Below are positions 47,489 through 55,835 of a stretch of 64,000 bases of DNA, in pieces. The translations under genes and the position numbers were made by a program. Below the pieces are notes generated by a model that had not been told where the DNA came from, did no database searches, and saw only the letters and a list, made by a program, of their open reading frames with translations. The DNA comes from an uncultured Planctomycetaceae bacterium. Lineage in GTDB: Bacteria; Planctomycetota; Planctomycetia; Pirellulales; Pirellulaceae. Location: positions 1 through 64,000 of the forward strand of contig CALMEE010000142.1 in NCBI GenBank assembly GCA_937862885.1, in the 5' to 3' direction. The first letter of the stretch is position 1. Every line of letters begins with the position of its first letter.

Positions 47489-48316
47489 TCATATTGGAGT
47501 CGCTGCGGCTCGCATTTCCATTAGTCGTTCTCCGGCTTCTCCATTCACAAATTGACGTACTCGACGGTCGCGACATTTTTCGAGTTCATCTGGTGAACCG
47601 TCAAAGATGATCTGCGGCTCATCTTCCTGTAATCTAGACATTGGATACAACATGATTACGCGATCTGCAACCTTGCGGGCTGTGTTCATGTCGTGCGTCA
47701 CAACGATACTCGTTACCGGGTTGCGGCGACGCGTGCGAATGATCAATTCGTTGATGACGTCGCTCATAATCGGGTCGAGACCTGTCGTGGGTTCGTCGTA
47801 TAAAATCAATTCGGGGTTCATGATTAACGCTCGCGCTAAACCAACGCGTTTCCGCATGCCGCCCGAGAGTTCCGCTGGCTTTTTATAAACGACATGGTCG
47901 GGCAAGCCAACTTCAGCCAGACGCGCCAGGACCAACTCGCGAATGCGATGCGGATTATGATTGCCATGTTGCCGCAAGGGAAACGCAACGTTCTGTCCGA
48001 TGGTCATGCTATCAAACAGTGCGGCGTTTTGAAAAACAAATCCAAACCGCAACCGCAACCGGCTCATGGCCTTTTCGGACAGCGTATTGATATCTTGATC
48101 ATCAAACAACACGCGGCCACGGTTCGGCTTGATTAATCCAATCACTGTTTTCATGAGGACCGTTTTGCCGCAGCCGCTTTCGCCTAATAACACGAGCGTT
48201 TGTCCAGGGACAATTTTGATTCGGATATCGCGCAATACCGGTTGCTGACCGAAGGTGACGCATACGTCTTCGATCTCGACAACAGGTTTCTGTTCTTCCA
48301 ATAACGATTCAATCAT
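47489..48316 (-). CDS. mlaF: MlaF-like ABC transporter ATPase
   Basis: This is the ATPase of the lipid-transport ABC complex. Walker A is GESGCGKT, the signature is LSGGMRKRVGLARAL, and Walker B is ELILYDEPTTGLDP, followed by the switch His in SIVVTHDMN. The first residues (VEIEDVCVTFGQQPVLRDI) match MlaF. The frame is open back to 48370, but ATG 48316 forms a TGATG overlap with the mlaE stop and is the better start, giving 275 residues. MlaE upstream and MlaD downstream confirm the assignment. Confidence 0.94.
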   Translation of the reverse strand: MIESLLEEQKPVVEIEDVCVTFGQQPVLRDIRIKIVPGQTLVLLGESGCGKTVLMKTVIGLIKPNRGRVLFDDQDINTLSEKAMSRLRLRFGFVFQNAALFDSMTIGQNVAFPLRQHGNHNPHRIRELVLARLAEVGLPDHVVYKKPAELSGGMRKRVGLARALIMNPELILYDEPTTGLDPIMSDVINELIIRTRRRNPVTSIVVTHDMNTARKVADRVIMLYPMSRLQEDEPQIIFDGSPDELEKCRDRRVRQFVNGEAGERLMEMRAAATPI

Positions 48317-49194
48317 CAAAACAGGGTGACCCCTTGTGGGAATAACAGGAAATAGACCTTGTCGAGCCAAATGCCCAAAAATAAATCAAGGACCAATATC
48401 ATGACGAAAGAATAGACGAACGAAGTGGTTGCTGCTTTTCCCACTCCTTCAGCGCCAGGCGCACAATGGAACCCTTGGTAACAGCTCACCATGGCTATTG
48501 CGGCACCAAAAAACAAACTCTTAAAAATTCCCGTAAAGATATCAAACCAACCCACGAAACTTGCGCTGTTTGACCAATAGTAGTGCCGATCAATATCGTA
48601 GACCAGCGTGCTGTAAAAATAACCTCCCGCGACCCCCATAAAATCCGCCATCACGGTCAACGTCGGGATCATCAACAAGCAAGCCAAAAATCTGGGCACA
48701 ACTAGGTACTGGATTGGATTGGCACCCATTGCCGCCAATGCATCAATCTGTTCCGTAACCCGCATGGTGCCCAACTCAGCGGCCATGGCGCTGCCTACAC
48801 GACCGGCCAACATGGTTGCCGCCAATACCGGACCCAACTCGCGCACCAACGTCATGTTGATCACTGCACCTAACCGCGTTTCCAAATTCAACTGGCTAAA
48901 TTGAAAATAGCTTTGTACCGCCAAAACCATGCCGATAAACGTCCCAGTCAACGCGACAACGGGCAGGCTCAACACACCTACCTGATACAAATTGGGAAAA
49001 ATCGTTTCGCGTTGGGGCAGTCTTGAAACCATCCAACTGATCATTCGCCAGCAAAATATCGAAAAATCGCCCAACGCAATGACTGACTCGATGACGATTC
49101 TTCCCCAGTCGGCGACCCATTCATAAAGGGCACGCCCGAAACCCGGCTTTTGGCCTCCGTTCGCTGGCGAGTTGACTGATATTTCGGTAGACAT
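48316..49194 (-). CDS. mlaE: MlaE-like ABC transporter permease
   Basis: The permease of the MCE/Mla lipid transporter has several helices and the conserved coupling segments. Visible marks are LPVVALTGTFIGMVLAVQSY, LVRELGPVLAATMLAGRVGS, AMAAELGTMRVTEQIDALAA and MGANPIQYLVVPRFLA, all diagnostic for MlaE. The 292 residues include a slightly long soluble N-terminus. The stop overlaps the mlaF start. The system probably maintains lipid distribution of the envelope; the outer-membrane partner MlaA and periplasmic MlaC are not in the window. Confidence 0.95.
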   Translation of the reverse strand: MSTEISVNSPANGGQKPGFGRALYEWVADWGRIVIESVIALGDFSIFCWRMISWMVSRLPQRETIFPNLYQVGVLSLPVVALTGTFIGMVLAVQSYFQFSQLNLETRLGAVINMTLVRELGPVLAATMLAGRVGSAMAAELGTMRVTEQIDALAAMGANPIQYLVVPRFLACLLMIPTLTVMADFMGVAGGYFYSTLVYDIDRHYYWSNSASFVGWFDIFTGIFKSLFFGAAIAMVSCYQGFHCAPGAEGVGKAATTSFVYSFVMILVLDLFLGIWLDKVYFLLFPQGVTLF

Positions 49195-49230
49195 GGTCTA
49201 TTGGGTGGATTACAAACTTTTGGATTCCGA

Positions 49231-49530
49231 CTACGAACAGCGATCGGGGATTCTCAGTTGGAAACCAAATCGATAATCTTTAGGCATAGTTGTCTTGGCT
49301 TTTGGCGACACTTGACCTGGGTCAGTACCGAAGATGACGACCAGTTCAATTTGTCCGCTGGCAAATCGTAAGTGTGCGACATCGAGATTAAATGTTGGTT
49401 CTAGCGAATCTGTTAAAGTTACGTTAGTTTTTGGGCAATCATCAAATTCGTTGGTGAATATAAAGTCAGGAGCCAAAACGCAAGTCACCGTCCTTGGAAA
49501 ATAAACTAAATTCAGAATTGCAGTTTCCAA
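49231..49530 (-). CDS. Possible small protein or gene fragment upstream of mlaE
   Basis: A frame of 99 codons opens at a TTG directly after an in-frame TAA and ends 36 bases before mlaE. Its text (FNLDVAHLRFASGQIELVVI, TTMPKDYRFGFQLRIPD) looks protein-like, but there is no ribosome site or recognised family. It may be the end of a decayed gene. Confidence 0.25.
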   Translation of the reverse strand: METAILNLVYFPRTVTCVLAPDFIFTNEFDDCPKTNVTLTDSLEPTFNLDVAHLRFASGQIELVVIFGTDPGQVSPKAKTTMPKDYRFGFQLRIPDRCS

Positions 49531-49757
49531 AGTGTTTTAGACGAAGCCTGTTCGTAACACCTTGAAATAGCTAGCAATAATCGCAATGCCTTAATCGGAC
49601 TTATTCATTGCATCGGCAAAATGTAACGATTAGGTTGAGTTTTCCGAGTCGTGTTCGTCAATTTGACCATGTGCTCACCTGGGCCGCTAGCGGAATAACG
49701 TGTTCCTTCGCGGCAGTGTGATGTCTGTTAATTTCAATTGGCATAAAGGAGAAAATA

Positions 49758-50204
49758 TTGAGTTACAATCAAAATCAAAATCCATACAGCTTTGGTGCGA
49801 GCGAGCCACCGACAGGCGCGTTGCCCGAACACTTGCAGCCTCGTCGGAAATCGAGCGCCACAAGAATCGTCATCATCATTTTGGGGATCTTGTTTTTCCT
49901 GGGGCTAGGCTGTTGCGCATGCGGATTCGGGTTCTGGATGTTCAGCATTTCGGCATTGGAGACAGCCGTCAAGACGCAGTTTCAAGATGACCCGCGAGTC
50001 GTAAATGAGTTGGGAAGTCTGGACACTGTGAAGTTCGACTTTTGGAAATCAGTCGAAGAACAACAAAATCGAGGCAGGCAATTTTTTTACTTCACCGTAA
50101 CTGGATCACGCGAAACTGGCGCGATCATCGTGAGCGATCAAGTTAGCAACCGTTTCAATACTGCGTATTTGATCACGCCGGATGGTTCAGAAATTGAATT
50201 GTAA
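49758..50204 (+). CDS. Small Coa1-like membrane protein
   Basis: The 148-residue product has a polar N-terminus, one membrane helix (IVIIILGILFFLGLGCCACG, about residues 37-56) and an external domain. DDPRVVNELGSLDTVKFDFW, followed by QFFYFTVTGSRETGAIIVSD, resembles the cytochrome-oxidase-assembly Coa1/Tim21-like fold. The start is a TTG with AAGGAG 7-8 bases upstream, a strong reason to accept a rare start codon. It stands alone. The family guess is moderate; a generic planctomycete membrane protein is the alternative. Confidence 0.72.
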   Translation: MSYNQNQNPYSFGASEPPTGALPEHLQPRRKSSATRIVIIILGILFFLGLGCCACGFGFWMFSISALETAVKTQFQDDPRVVNELGSLDTVKFDFWKSVEEQQNRGRQFFYFTVTGSRETGAIIVSDQVSNRFNTAYLITPDGSEIEL

Positions 50205-50725
50205 GACTTGCCTTCCTTCCGCTTAGAACGGCAATTTCGCCTCTACGCTGTCCTAAACACACGCCACTTAATCGATCCGTAAGGCCAGGCCTTTGCAAGC
50301 GGGGACTACCGACAACGTCCGCGTGAGCGCGGCGACGTGATCCAGTCGTTTCCCTAAGGCAAACACATTTTGATTCGCTGTTTGGCGGAACTCCGGGTTG
50401 CGCCTCATCCTGGTGAAGGTCGATAGCATTCGGATTTGGCTGGTAACACCAGAGCAGAGCTGTTAAAATAAGGAAGTGCAGTTATTCGCGGGCCAACGTT
50501 TTCGAATGTTGTGATGCTACGTTTGCTGGCAGTTCAAGTTCATATCTTTTCATTCGATTTTAAATCGAACGAGCGCTTAAGCCTGGTTATCGTATCTGCG
50601 GGTCGCTCTGGAACGGCCCCGTCTAGTCCCAACATTATGAACTCAGGCTTGGTTGTCTATTTCTGCGTTCAAGACCATTTCAATAACACTACTTCCGCGA
50701 TTCAATTTAATAAATTCGTACATCT
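50205..50725. other. Intergenic region upstream of lepA
   Basis: About 520 bases. A frame from 50511 running into the lepA start has no protein character. A lepA promoter is expected; none was identified with confidence. Confidence 0.4.
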
Positions 50726-52534
50726 ATGACCGAGATCGAACCAGAGAATATTCGCAACTTTTGCATTATCGCCCATATCGATCACGGAAAAAGTACACTG
50801 GCGGACCGCTTGCTTGAGTTTACGGGAACGATCACAAAGCGGGAAATGCAAGATCAGGTGCTGGATGATATGGAGTTAGAACGCGCCCGCGGCATTACCA
50901 TCAAGGCTCGTGCAGTCTGCATGAACACGACGTGGAACGGTCGGCCTTATGAAATGAACTTGATCGATACGCCGGGACATGTCGATTTTCATTACGAGGT
51001 CTCTCGATCGCTGGCTTGTTGCGAAGGAGCATTGCTACTGGTGGATGCCTTTCAAGGTGTCGAAGCGCAGACCGTAGCCAATGCCTATGCCGCCATCGAT
51101 CAGGACTTGGTTATAATCCCCGTCATCAACAAGATCGATTTGAAGCATCAACGCGCCGATGAAGTTGCCCGCGAGATGGAGCAAGTGTTGGGCATCAACC
51201 AGGATGAAATCGTTCGATGCAGCGCGAAAGCCGGCATCGGCATTAAAGAATTGATCGATGCAATCGTGGATCGCGTACCACCGCCAGCCACCAATCGTGG
51301 CGGAGATTTACAGGCCATGATTTTCGATTCGCATTATGACGACTACCGTGGCGCCGTCACCTACATCCGGATGATGAATGGTCGGATCGAAAAAGGTCAG
51401 AAGATTCAATTTAAAGCGAAACGCACGATTTATGAAGTGCAGGAACTTGGTCATTTCAAACCGAAGCAAACTCCGCGACAAAAACTATTGGGTGGACAAG
51501 TCGGTTATTTGATCTGCAATATCAAGTCCCTGGAGGACGTGCAGATCGGCGATACAGTTGTCAGACCCAATTCAGACACTCCTGCCTTGCCGGGTTATAT
51601 TGAGCCTAAACGCATGGTTTATTGCGGCTTATATCCATCGGACGGCCAAGACTTCAGTGAACTGCGTGAAGCGTTAACCAAGTTGCGACTCAACGATCCG
51701 AGTTTTGAATTTCAACCGGAATCCAGTGACGCACTGGGGTTTGGTTTTCGCTGTGGCTTTCTGGGCTTGCTGCATATGGAGATCATTCAGCAACGCTTGG
51801 AACAGGAAGCTGATATTGACTTGGTACAGACGGCGCCGAATGTTACGTACGAAATCGTGACTCGATCCGGCGAAGTGCTTCCGATTCATCGACCGCAAGA
51901 GGTTCCCAATGCTGGCGATATCGCGGAATTTCGGCAGCCGATGGTCCGCGTCAGCTTGATCCAGCCGGAAGAATATCTCGGTGCCGTAATGAAACTCTGT
52001 CAAGAGCGCCGCGGAATTCAACTCAATACCGAATACCTTTCGCCTACACGGATCATGTTGACGTACCGAATGCCTTTGGCCGAAGTCATTTACGATTTGC
52101 ATGATAAATTAAAAAGCGCAACACGCGGTTACGGTACCATGGACTATGAGCTGATCGGGTATGAACCGGCGGACTTAGTACGTATCGATATTTTGGTGAA
52201 TGGCAACCGGGTTGATGCATTGAGCATTATCTGCAACCGCGGAGATGCCGATCGCCGCGGTCGGGCCGTGGTTAAAAAACTAAAGGAAGAAATTGATCGA
52301 CACATGTTTGACATTGCCGTGCAAGCGGCAATCGGCAGCCGCGTTATCGCGCGTGAGACGGTCAAGGCGTATCGCAAGAACGTGACCGCAAAGTGTTATG
52401 GTGGCGACATCAGCCGCAAACGCAAGCTTTGGCAAAAGCAAAAAGAAGGCAAAAAGCGCATGAAGTCGATTGGTTCGGTGGACATCCCTCAAAAGGCGTT
52501 CATGGCCGTGCTCGACCGTGGTGAAGAACGGTAG
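50726..52534 (+). CDS. lepA: Elongation factor 4 (translation back-translocase)
   Basis: LepA/EF4 is a ribosome-associated GTPase. The GTPase motifs are all present: G1 AHIDHGKST, G2 around ERARGITIKA, G3 DTPGHVDF, G4 NKIDL and G5 CSAKAG. EF4-specific regions include the EF-G-like domains (QEVPNAGDIAEFRQPMVRVS) and the C-terminal domain with RETVKAYRKNVTAKCYGGDI and RKRKLWQKQKEGKKRMKSIG, a diagnostic LepA ending. The 602 residues match the family exactly. The C-terminal domain excludes EF-G or TypA. Confidence 0.97.
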   Translation: MTEIEPENIRNFCIIAHIDHGKSTLADRLLEFTGTITKREMQDQVLDDMELERARGITIKARAVCMNTTWNGRPYEMNLIDTPGHVDFHYEVSRSLACCEGALLLVDAFQGVEAQTVANAYAAIDQDLVIIPVINKIDLKHQRADEVAREMEQVLGINQDEIVRCSAKAGIGIKELIDAIVDRVPPPATNRGGDLQAMIFDSHYDDYRGAVTYIRMMNGRIEKGQKIQFKAKRTIYEVQELGHFKPKQTPRQKLLGGQVGYLICNIKSLEDVQIGDTVVRPNSDTPALPGYIEPKRMVYCGLYPSDGQDFSELREALTKLRLNDPSFEFQPESSDALGFGFRCGFLGLLHMEIIQQRLEQEADIDLVQTAPNVTYEIVTRSGEVLPIHRPQEVPNAGDIAEFRQPMVRVSLIQPEEYLGAVMKLCQERRGIQLNTEYLSPTRIMLTYRMPLAEVIYDLHDKLKSATRGYGTMDYELIGYEPADLVRIDILVNGNRVDALSIICNRGDADRRGRAVVKKLKEEIDRHMFDIAVQAAIGSRVIARETVKAYRKNVTAKCYGGDISRKRKLWQKQKEGKKRMKSIGSVDIPQKAFMAVLDRGEER

Positions 52535-52751
52535 AAGTCGGCGATTACGCAAGAGAAATCTCTCCTGCTTATTCTGGCGCAACGGCGTACGTCACGCTTG
52601 CTCTCCCGGGAAAATTAGATTCGACCCAGCATTTTCCAGCTCACCCTCTGTTGCAAAGTTGTCGCAATCTAAAACTCAATCGTTGGCGATTCTCACTACT
52701 GGCGATACAATTAGCAACATTGATTAATTAAGCAAGTTAGGTGGATCATTT

Positions 52752-53972
52752 ATGAGCAACAACTCCTGCAGTTCCGTTTTCGGTATCTATCTGCTTTTCG
52801 CAACAACTTGTTTGGGCTGCAATCAGTATGAGGCGAATCAAATTGCCATCCAATCTGCATCGCCACAAGATTCCCCGCAAGAACTTTCGGACGAAGTCAA
52901 GGCGTTGTTGGACCAACTGAAATCCAGGGCCGTAGTGGACCGTGTTACGGCTGCCTTAAAATTAACAGAACATTCCTCCGAGTTGGCAACATTCATATTA
53001 CCGCTGGGAGAACACCTAACAGATCACTCCAGCGAAGTGAAACAAGCTGTTACCTTTGCTTTCCAGGAGTTCGGTGACGCGGCTATTGAGCATATCCGCC
53101 GCTTAATTGCTTCGACAGACAAAGAGTCGTTCTTTCTCGGTTGCGAAATGATTCGTGCGTTGGGCCCCATTGCCGAACCATTGTTGCCTGCTGTGGCTGA
53201 GTACCTGAGTTCATCCGATGCCAATCGACGCAAAGGAGCAATCTATGCACTGATGCCCATGAAAGAATTGGCGGCGCCTTATGTCGATAAAATAGGACCT
53301 TTGTTGAAGGACCAGCCAGATTTCAATACGACGTTATTTGCGTGTCGCACGATCATCGGCATCGGGACAAAGGCAAACTCGTTAGCCGGTGCTCTGCGTA
53401 CGTTGGCGGAAAATGGCAATGTCTCGGAGCGGTCTTATGCCTATTGGGCCTTAGGAGCTATTGGTCCAGTCGAGGATTTTGACAGTGCAGAGTTTTTGAT
53501 TCCAAAGTTGGACGAGTATTTGCAAGTGGAACGGCAACGGGCACTTCGGGGCATAGCCTTATTGGGACCACATGCGACAGCGGCTGTCGAAAAAGTGCGT
53601 TCGTTAATGGATAATGAAGTCAAGAATGTGGAACCTGAGGCTGCCTTCGCATTGTGGAAGATTACTGGCGAGGTACAGCCGAGCCTCGACAGGCTGATTG
53701 AACTTTACGAGCATCCAATTCATCAGTTGCCGGCGCTGTCCTATATCGAAGAGATGGGAGAAGCTGCAAGGCCAGCGGAAGCGTTTTTGTTAGGGCTGTT
53801 GGAAGTCCCCGATGAGTCCATTCGCGAGCACGCGATCAATTGCTTAGTCAGTTTGGGGACCGTGTCGAACCAAGCGATCGAAGCCATGCAGACAATGACC
53901 ATGGCTGATCCAGACCTGCTCTTGAGGTTTTCCGCCAAAAGGGCATTGAGGAAGTTGGGGCACCATGAATAA
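52752..53972 (+). CDS. HEAT-repeat lipoprotein
   Basis: The product (406 residues) has a lipoprotein signal ending in FATTCLGCN, then about eight HEAT-like repeats (KSRAVVDRVTAALKLTEHSS, HSSEVKQAVTFAFQEFGDAA, RALRGIALLGPHATAAVEKV, SIREHAINCLVSLGTVSNQA). No enzyme motif is visible. It should be lipid-anchored in the periplasm and bind a partner. The next gene starts 8 bases before its stop, so they form a translationally coupled pair; the partner is the redoxin/cytochrome/copper protein. Confidence 0.87.
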   Translation: MSNNSCSSVFGIYLLFATTCLGCNQYEANQIAIQSASPQDSPQELSDEVKALLDQLKSRAVVDRVTAALKLTEHSSELATFILPLGEHLTDHSSEVKQAVTFAFQEFGDAAIEHIRRLIASTDKESFFLGCEMIRALGPIAEPLLPAVAEYLSSSDANRRKGAIYALMPMKELAAPYVDKIGPLLKDQPDFNTTLFACRTIIGIGTKANSLAGALRTLAENGNVSERSYAYWALGAIGPVEDFDSAEFLIPKLDEYLQVERQRALRGIALLGPHATAAVEKVRSLMDNEVKNVEPEAAFALWKITGEVQPSLDRLIELYEHPIHQLPALSYIEEMGEAARPAEAFLLGLLEVPDESIREHAINCLVSLGTVSNQAIEAMQTMTMADPDLLLRFSAKRALRKLGHHE

Positions 53973-55788
53973 TCGACTCAGCTTAGCAGTTTTTTTCTTC
54001 GCGGGTTCTATGTGGACAGGCGGAGCGCTTTGCTGCCCGAGTTCCAACGCGGCGTATCGAGACAATGTGATGTCTGCCAATCTGCAGGATCGCGGTGCAG
54101 TCAACGCCAATCCACAGGGCTCCAACAAAATCGAGTTCTCTCTGAAAGATTATCGTGGACAATTGTATCGCTCCTCGGATTTCGAAACATCGGTAATCGT
54201 TGTCGTTTTCATGGGTACCGAGTGCCCGATTGCAAAATTGTACGCCAGCAAATTGCAGAAAATGCAAGACGACTTCGCGGGCCAAGTACAGTTCTTTTTG
54301 ATTAGCTCGAATCAACAAGATTCGTTGGTTAAGCTTGGTCATTTCGTACGAAGCCACCAACTCTCCATTCCTTTTTTGAAAGATCCCGGCAACTTGGTTG
54401 CTGACAAGTTTGGAGCGCAGAGGACCCCAGAAGCATTCGTATTGGATTCACGCCGAGAGATCGTGTATCAGGGCAGAATCGACGACCAATACAGTTATGG
54501 CGTACAGCGCGCTCAAGCCGATTACCATTACCTCTTCGATGCAGTCAACGCAGTGCTCAGTCACACGGAGATTAAAATCAAATCGACAGAAGTACATGGT
54601 TGCATTATTGGACGGATTCTTCCAGCGAAAACTGGCGGAGCGGTAACGTTCGCCAATCAGATCAGTCGTTTGTTGAATCAACATTGCGTAACATGTCACC
54701 GCGAAGGCGAGATCGGGCCGTTTTGCCTGACCGACTATGCAGAAGTTGCTGGTTGGGCCGGAATGATCGCTGAGGTGGTTTCCAGCAATCGCATGCCACC
54801 CTGGCACGCCAATCCCGATCATGGTGAGTTTGCCAATGATGCGCGGTTAAGCGATGAAGAGAAGGCCATGATCATCGAATGGGTCGAGGCAGGGGCACCC
54901 TTGGGCGATGTCGAACAATTGCCGACGATTCCTGAGTTCAGCGAAGGTTGGCGGATTGGTGAACCTGACTTAGTGGTTCGCATGAGTGAACGTCCGTTTG
55001 AAGTTCCGGCGACCGGAAGTGTTCCTTATCAGTACTTCGAAGTTGACCCTGGGTTTACCGAAGATAAATGGGTGAGAGCGGCTGAATGTCGGCCAGGCGC
55101 GCGAGAGGTTGTGCATCACATTATCGTGGGTATTCGAGGCGAAGGGGAGTTTGGACGCCGCCGCCGCGGAGTCCACGACGATTTGGATTCTGAATGGCTT
55201 TCAGCCACCGCGCCGGGCGCACCACCGTTACAATTGGCTGATGGTTATGCCAAGCTTGTACCGGCTGGCTCGAGGCTGATATTTCAAATGCACTATACAC
55301 CGAATGGCACCCGACAAAGTGACTTGAGTGAAATTGGCCTGATATTTGCGGATCCGCAAAGTGTAAAAAAGCGGGTGCTGACTCAACAACTGCACAATGC
55401 GCGATTCGAGATCCCTGCTGGCGATCCCCACTACGAGGTTCAAGCGTCCACAAGAATCGAGCGGGATGCAGAGTTATTGGCCCTCTTCCCGCATATGCAT
55501 TTCCGAGGCAAAGCATTTAAGTATTTATTGCAACTGCCCGGAGTCGAGTCAGAAATTCTTTTGGATGTGCCCCGTTACGATTTTAATTGGCAGAATTCTT
55601 ACGTGCTTAAACAGCATCGGTTTCTACGCGCTGGCAGCGAGATCAAGGGGATTGCCATATTTGATAACTCATCCGGAAATTTAGCGAATCCGGATCCGAG
55701 CAAGCCCGTGCGTTGGGGTGACCAGACATGGGAAGAAATGATGATTGGCTACTTTGATCTGGCCATCGATATCGCTGAATCTAAATAG
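53965..55788 (+). CDS. Redoxin / cytochrome c / copper-monooxygenase-like fusion protein
   Basis: An exported 607-residue fusion with three parts. Residues about 55-200 are a thioredoxin-like redoxin (FSLKDYRGQLYRSSDF, VVFMGTECPIAKLYASKLQK, AQRTPEAFVLDSRREIVYQG); only one Cys remains in the CPIA motif. Residues about 225-320 hold a haem site (LLNQHCVTCHREGEIGPF) and PPWHANPDHGEF. Residues about 340-600 resemble the copper type II ascorbate-dependent monooxygenase fold, with candidate ligands in REVVHHIIVGI, LIFQMHYTPNG and ALFPHMHFRGK. This order is common in planctomycetes. It may be an electron-transfer or oxidation enzyme; the substrate is unknown. It is coupled to the HEAT lipoprotein gene. 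Confidence 0.88.
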   Translation: MNNRLSLAVFFFAGSMWTGGALCCPSSNAAYRDNVMSANLQDRGAVNANPQGSNKIEFSLKDYRGQLYRSSDFETSVIVVVFMGTECPIAKLYASKLQKMQDDFAGQVQFFLISSNQQDSLVKLGHFVRSHQLSIPFLKDPGNLVADKFGAQRTPEAFVLDSRREIVYQGRIDDQYSYGVQRAQADYHYLFDAVNAVLSHTEIKIKSTEVHGCIIGRILPAKTGGAVTFANQISRLLNQHCVTCHREGEIGPFCLTDYAEVAGWAGMIAEVVSSNRMPPWHANPDHGEFANDARLSDEEKAMIIEWVEAGAPLGDVEQLPTIPEFSEGWRIGEPDLVVRMSERPFEVPATGSVPYQYFEVDPGFTEDKWVRAAECRPGAREVVHHIIVGIRGEGEFGRRRRGVHDDLDSEWLSATAPGAPPLQLADGYAKLVPAGSRLIFQMHYTPNGTRQSDLSEIGLIFADPQSVKKRVLTQQLHNARFEIPAGDPHYEVQASTRIERDAELLALFPHMHFRGKAFKYLLQLPGVESEILLDVPRYDFNWQNSYVLKQHRFLRAGSEIKGIAIFDNSSGNLANPDPSKPVRWGDQTWEEMMIGYFDLAIDIAESK

Positions 55789-55810
55789 CCCGTGAATCAG
55801 CGTTCGGCAT

Positions 55811-55831
55811 CAAGCTCTTGGTTGGAGCTTG
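55811..55831 (+). terminator. Hairpin between convergent genes
   Basis: CAAGCTC-TTGGTTG-GAGCTTG is a 7-bp perfect stem located 22 bases after the fusion gene stop, followed by a pyrimidine-rich CTTCTTATTT. It fits a plus-strand terminator of moderate strength. Confidence 0.5.
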
Positions 55832-55835
55832 CTTC

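Noticed and set aside
50511..50729. 72-codon frame overlapping the lepA start
   Set aside because: Composition is non-coding in appearance and the only support is the ATGA overlap, which can arise by chance.
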